From the NCBI RefSeq assembly GCF_005222785.1, contig NZ_STGH01000001.1, positions 1,240,001 through 1,304,000 on the forward strand: a stretch of DNA of 64,000 nucleotides, in the 5' to 3' direction. The notes under the pieces are model-generated. The model saw only the letters and a list, made by a program, of their open reading frames with translations. It made no database searches and had not been told where the DNA came from. Position numbers and translations under genes: made by a program. Within the stretch, counting starts at the first letter, position 1; each line of letters opens with the position of its first letter. This stretch comes from Rhodobacter sp. SY28-1. GTDB lineage: Bacteria > Pseudomonadota > Alphaproteobacteria > Rhodobacterales > Rhodobacteraceae. Below, piece by piece: positions 62,915 to 64,000 of the stretch.

Positions 62915-63051
62915 CTCGACGGCCTTCCCGGTTGTGTCCCCGAAGCCTAGGCAGCGCCACCGTCCCGGCCAAGGGGGCGCACACGTTTCCCCCTTCACCT
63001 TCGCCCGCAAACCGGCCAACATCGCGCCATCCTGCACCATGAGGCCCCCCC

Positions 63052-63546
63052 ATGCATCGCCGTTCCGTTGCCGTCTTCGACCGGTTCCTCTCTGCCCTCG
63101 CCACCATCCTCGACAAGGCCGAGGCGCATTGCAGTGCGAAAAACATCAAGCCCGAGGTGATCCTTGCGGCCCGCCTCTTCCCCGACATGTTCTCCTTTAC
63201 TCGTCAGGTGCAACTGGCCTGTGACTTCGCTGCCCGCGGCACCGCCCGGCTGGCGGGGGTCGAGCCGAAGGGCTTCCCCGACACCGAGACGACCTTCGCC
63301 GAGCTGAAAGACCGCATCAGCGCCGCGCGGGGCTACATGGGCAGTTTCCAGGCCGCCGACTTCGCCCATGCCGACACGCGCGACGTCCATTTCAAGGCAG
63401 GCGGCCGCGACATGGTTCTGAAGGGGGACGAGTTCCTGTCCTTCTATTCGCTGCCGCAGTTCTTCTTCCACGTCACCACCGCCTACGACATCCTTCGCGC
63501 GAACGGGGTGGAACTGGGCAAGCGCGACTACATGGGCGCACCATGA
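63052..63546 (+). CDS. DUF1993-family protein
   Basis: 164 residues. The pattern LATILDKAEAHCSAKNI, LAARLFPDMFSFTRQVQLACDF and FFFHVTTAYDILRANGVELGK is that of the DinB-like DUF1993 group. Function is unknown. It overlaps the isochorismatase start (ATGA), so the two are coupled. Confidence 0.9.
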   Translation: MHRRSVAVFDRFLSALATILDKAEAHCSAKNIKPEVILAARLFPDMFSFTRQVQLACDFAARGTARLAGVEPKGFPDTETTFAELKDRISAARGYMGSFQAADFAHADTRDVHFKAGGRDMVLKGDEFLSFYSLPQFFFHVTTAYDILRANGVELGKRDYMGAP

Positions 63547-64000
63547 GCCGCGCGGTTCTGGTCATCGACATGCAGGAAGGCATGGCTGACCGCATCCGCG
63601 CGGGCCGACCGACCGCGACCTCGGACGCGCCCGACCGCATTGCAGCCCTGCTGTCGGATGCCCGGACCACCGGCACGCCGGTCCTGCATGTCCTGCACGA
63701 CGACCCCAACCCGGCCTCGCCCTTCCGCAAGGGGGAGCCGGGGGCCGAGCCGATGCCCTGCGCGGTGCCCCGGACTGGCGAGACGGTGTTCTGGAAACAC
63801 GGCTCCTCGGCCTTCCACGGCACCGGCCTTGACGCCTATCTCAAGTCGCAGGGCATCACCGATCTTGTCATCGCCGGGGCGGTTGCCGCCTTCTGCGTCA
63901 CCTCGACCGTGCGGCAGGCCTCGGACCTTGGCTACAAGGTGCTGTTGCCGCAGGACGCGCTCCTTGGCTTCGACCTGCCCGCACATGACGGGGGCCAGAT
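63543..64000 (+). CDS. Isochorismatase-family hydrolase (3' end outside window)
   Basis: The frame is open to the window end, so about 150 residues are visible. The Asp of VIDMQEG, the Lys in FWKHGSSAF and the Cys in AAFCVTSTVRQA form the D-K-C triad of the cysteine hydrolase fold. Substrate is unknown; many such enzymes act on nicotinamide-like amides. It is translated with the DUF1993 gene. Confidence 0.9.
   Translation, partial: MSRAVLVIDMQEGMADRIRAGRPTATSDAPDRIAALLSDARTTGTPVLHVLHDDPNPASPFRKGEPGAEPMPCAVPRTGETVFWKHGSSAFHGTGLDAYLKSQGITDLVIAGAVAAFCVTSTVRQASDLGYKVLLPQDALLGFDLPAHDGGQ

Overview
The window reads as chromosomal DNA of a GC-rich alphaproteobacterium of the Rhodobacteraceae type. 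The evidence is the GcrA cell-cycle regulator, DUF6455, DUF1285, DUF1203 and DUF2125 proteins in the forms usual for that family, an NDUFS6-like zinc finger, and a purine-degradation cluster typical of the group. There is no rRNA and no CRISPR array.

Left part, about 1-14745: a genomic island. It opens inside a P4-type integrase and continues with a rightward row: an unknown protein, an AlpA-like regulator, an unknown protein, a RepA-like hexameric ATPase, and a coupled pair of island proteins of 213 and 89 residues. Directly behind the ATPase lies a dense cluster of GTTCC/GGAAC repeats (3481-3576) that looks like an iteron origin. Next comes an A+T-richer cargo block (4767-7622) of glycosyltransferase, FkbM methyltransferase and a second glycosyltransferase. 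After that are an Excalibur protein opposite a thermonuclease, a second unrelated tyrosine recombinase (9573-11045, minus), several small orphan genes and gene fragments, a 4-oxalocrotonate tautomerase homologue and a SRAP/HMCES-family protein. A tRNA-Arg(ACG) gene at 14746-14822 has its 3' end facing the island and is the likely boundary.

Middle part, about 14800-35900: core genome. It holds a sensor kinase, a TVP38 membrane protein with a flavin disulfide-reductase homologue, rpmH-rnpA-yidD convergent with yidC-MOSC-engB, an M48 lipoprotein protease, a YigZ-family protein, diacylglycerol kinase, two secreted proteins of unknown function, rimO, an AsmA-like protein, a GAPDH, a GNAT enzyme, a cupin, a triple-SH3 secreted protein and a potassium-channel-like protein with a zinc ribbon.

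Purine ring-opening cluster, about 35967-44774: urate/xanthine permease, ureidoglycolate lyase, ureidoglycine aminohydrolase, an allantoinase-OHCU decarboxylase fusion, hydroxyisourate hydrolase, a LysR regulator and the membrane urate oxidase PuuD. Together these take urate to ureidoglycine and ureidoglycolate. Allantoate amidohydrolase is not in the window.

Right part, about 44800-64000: a sulfotransferase opposite a branching GlcNAc-transferase-like enzyme, HIT protein, DNA polymerase I, GNAT enzymes, hydroxypyruvate isomerase, gcrA, a beta-lactamase-like serine hydrolase against a Hint-domain protein, argD-argF with a clear terminator, an ArsR plus SRPBCC pair, a P1/DmpA peptidase, a DUF1993 protein and an isochorismatase cut by the window end. 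Two kinds of repeated hairpin or GC-rich element recur in the intergenic gaps. Most genes are ordinary; the island, its iteron-like block and its degraded small genes are the least explained parts.
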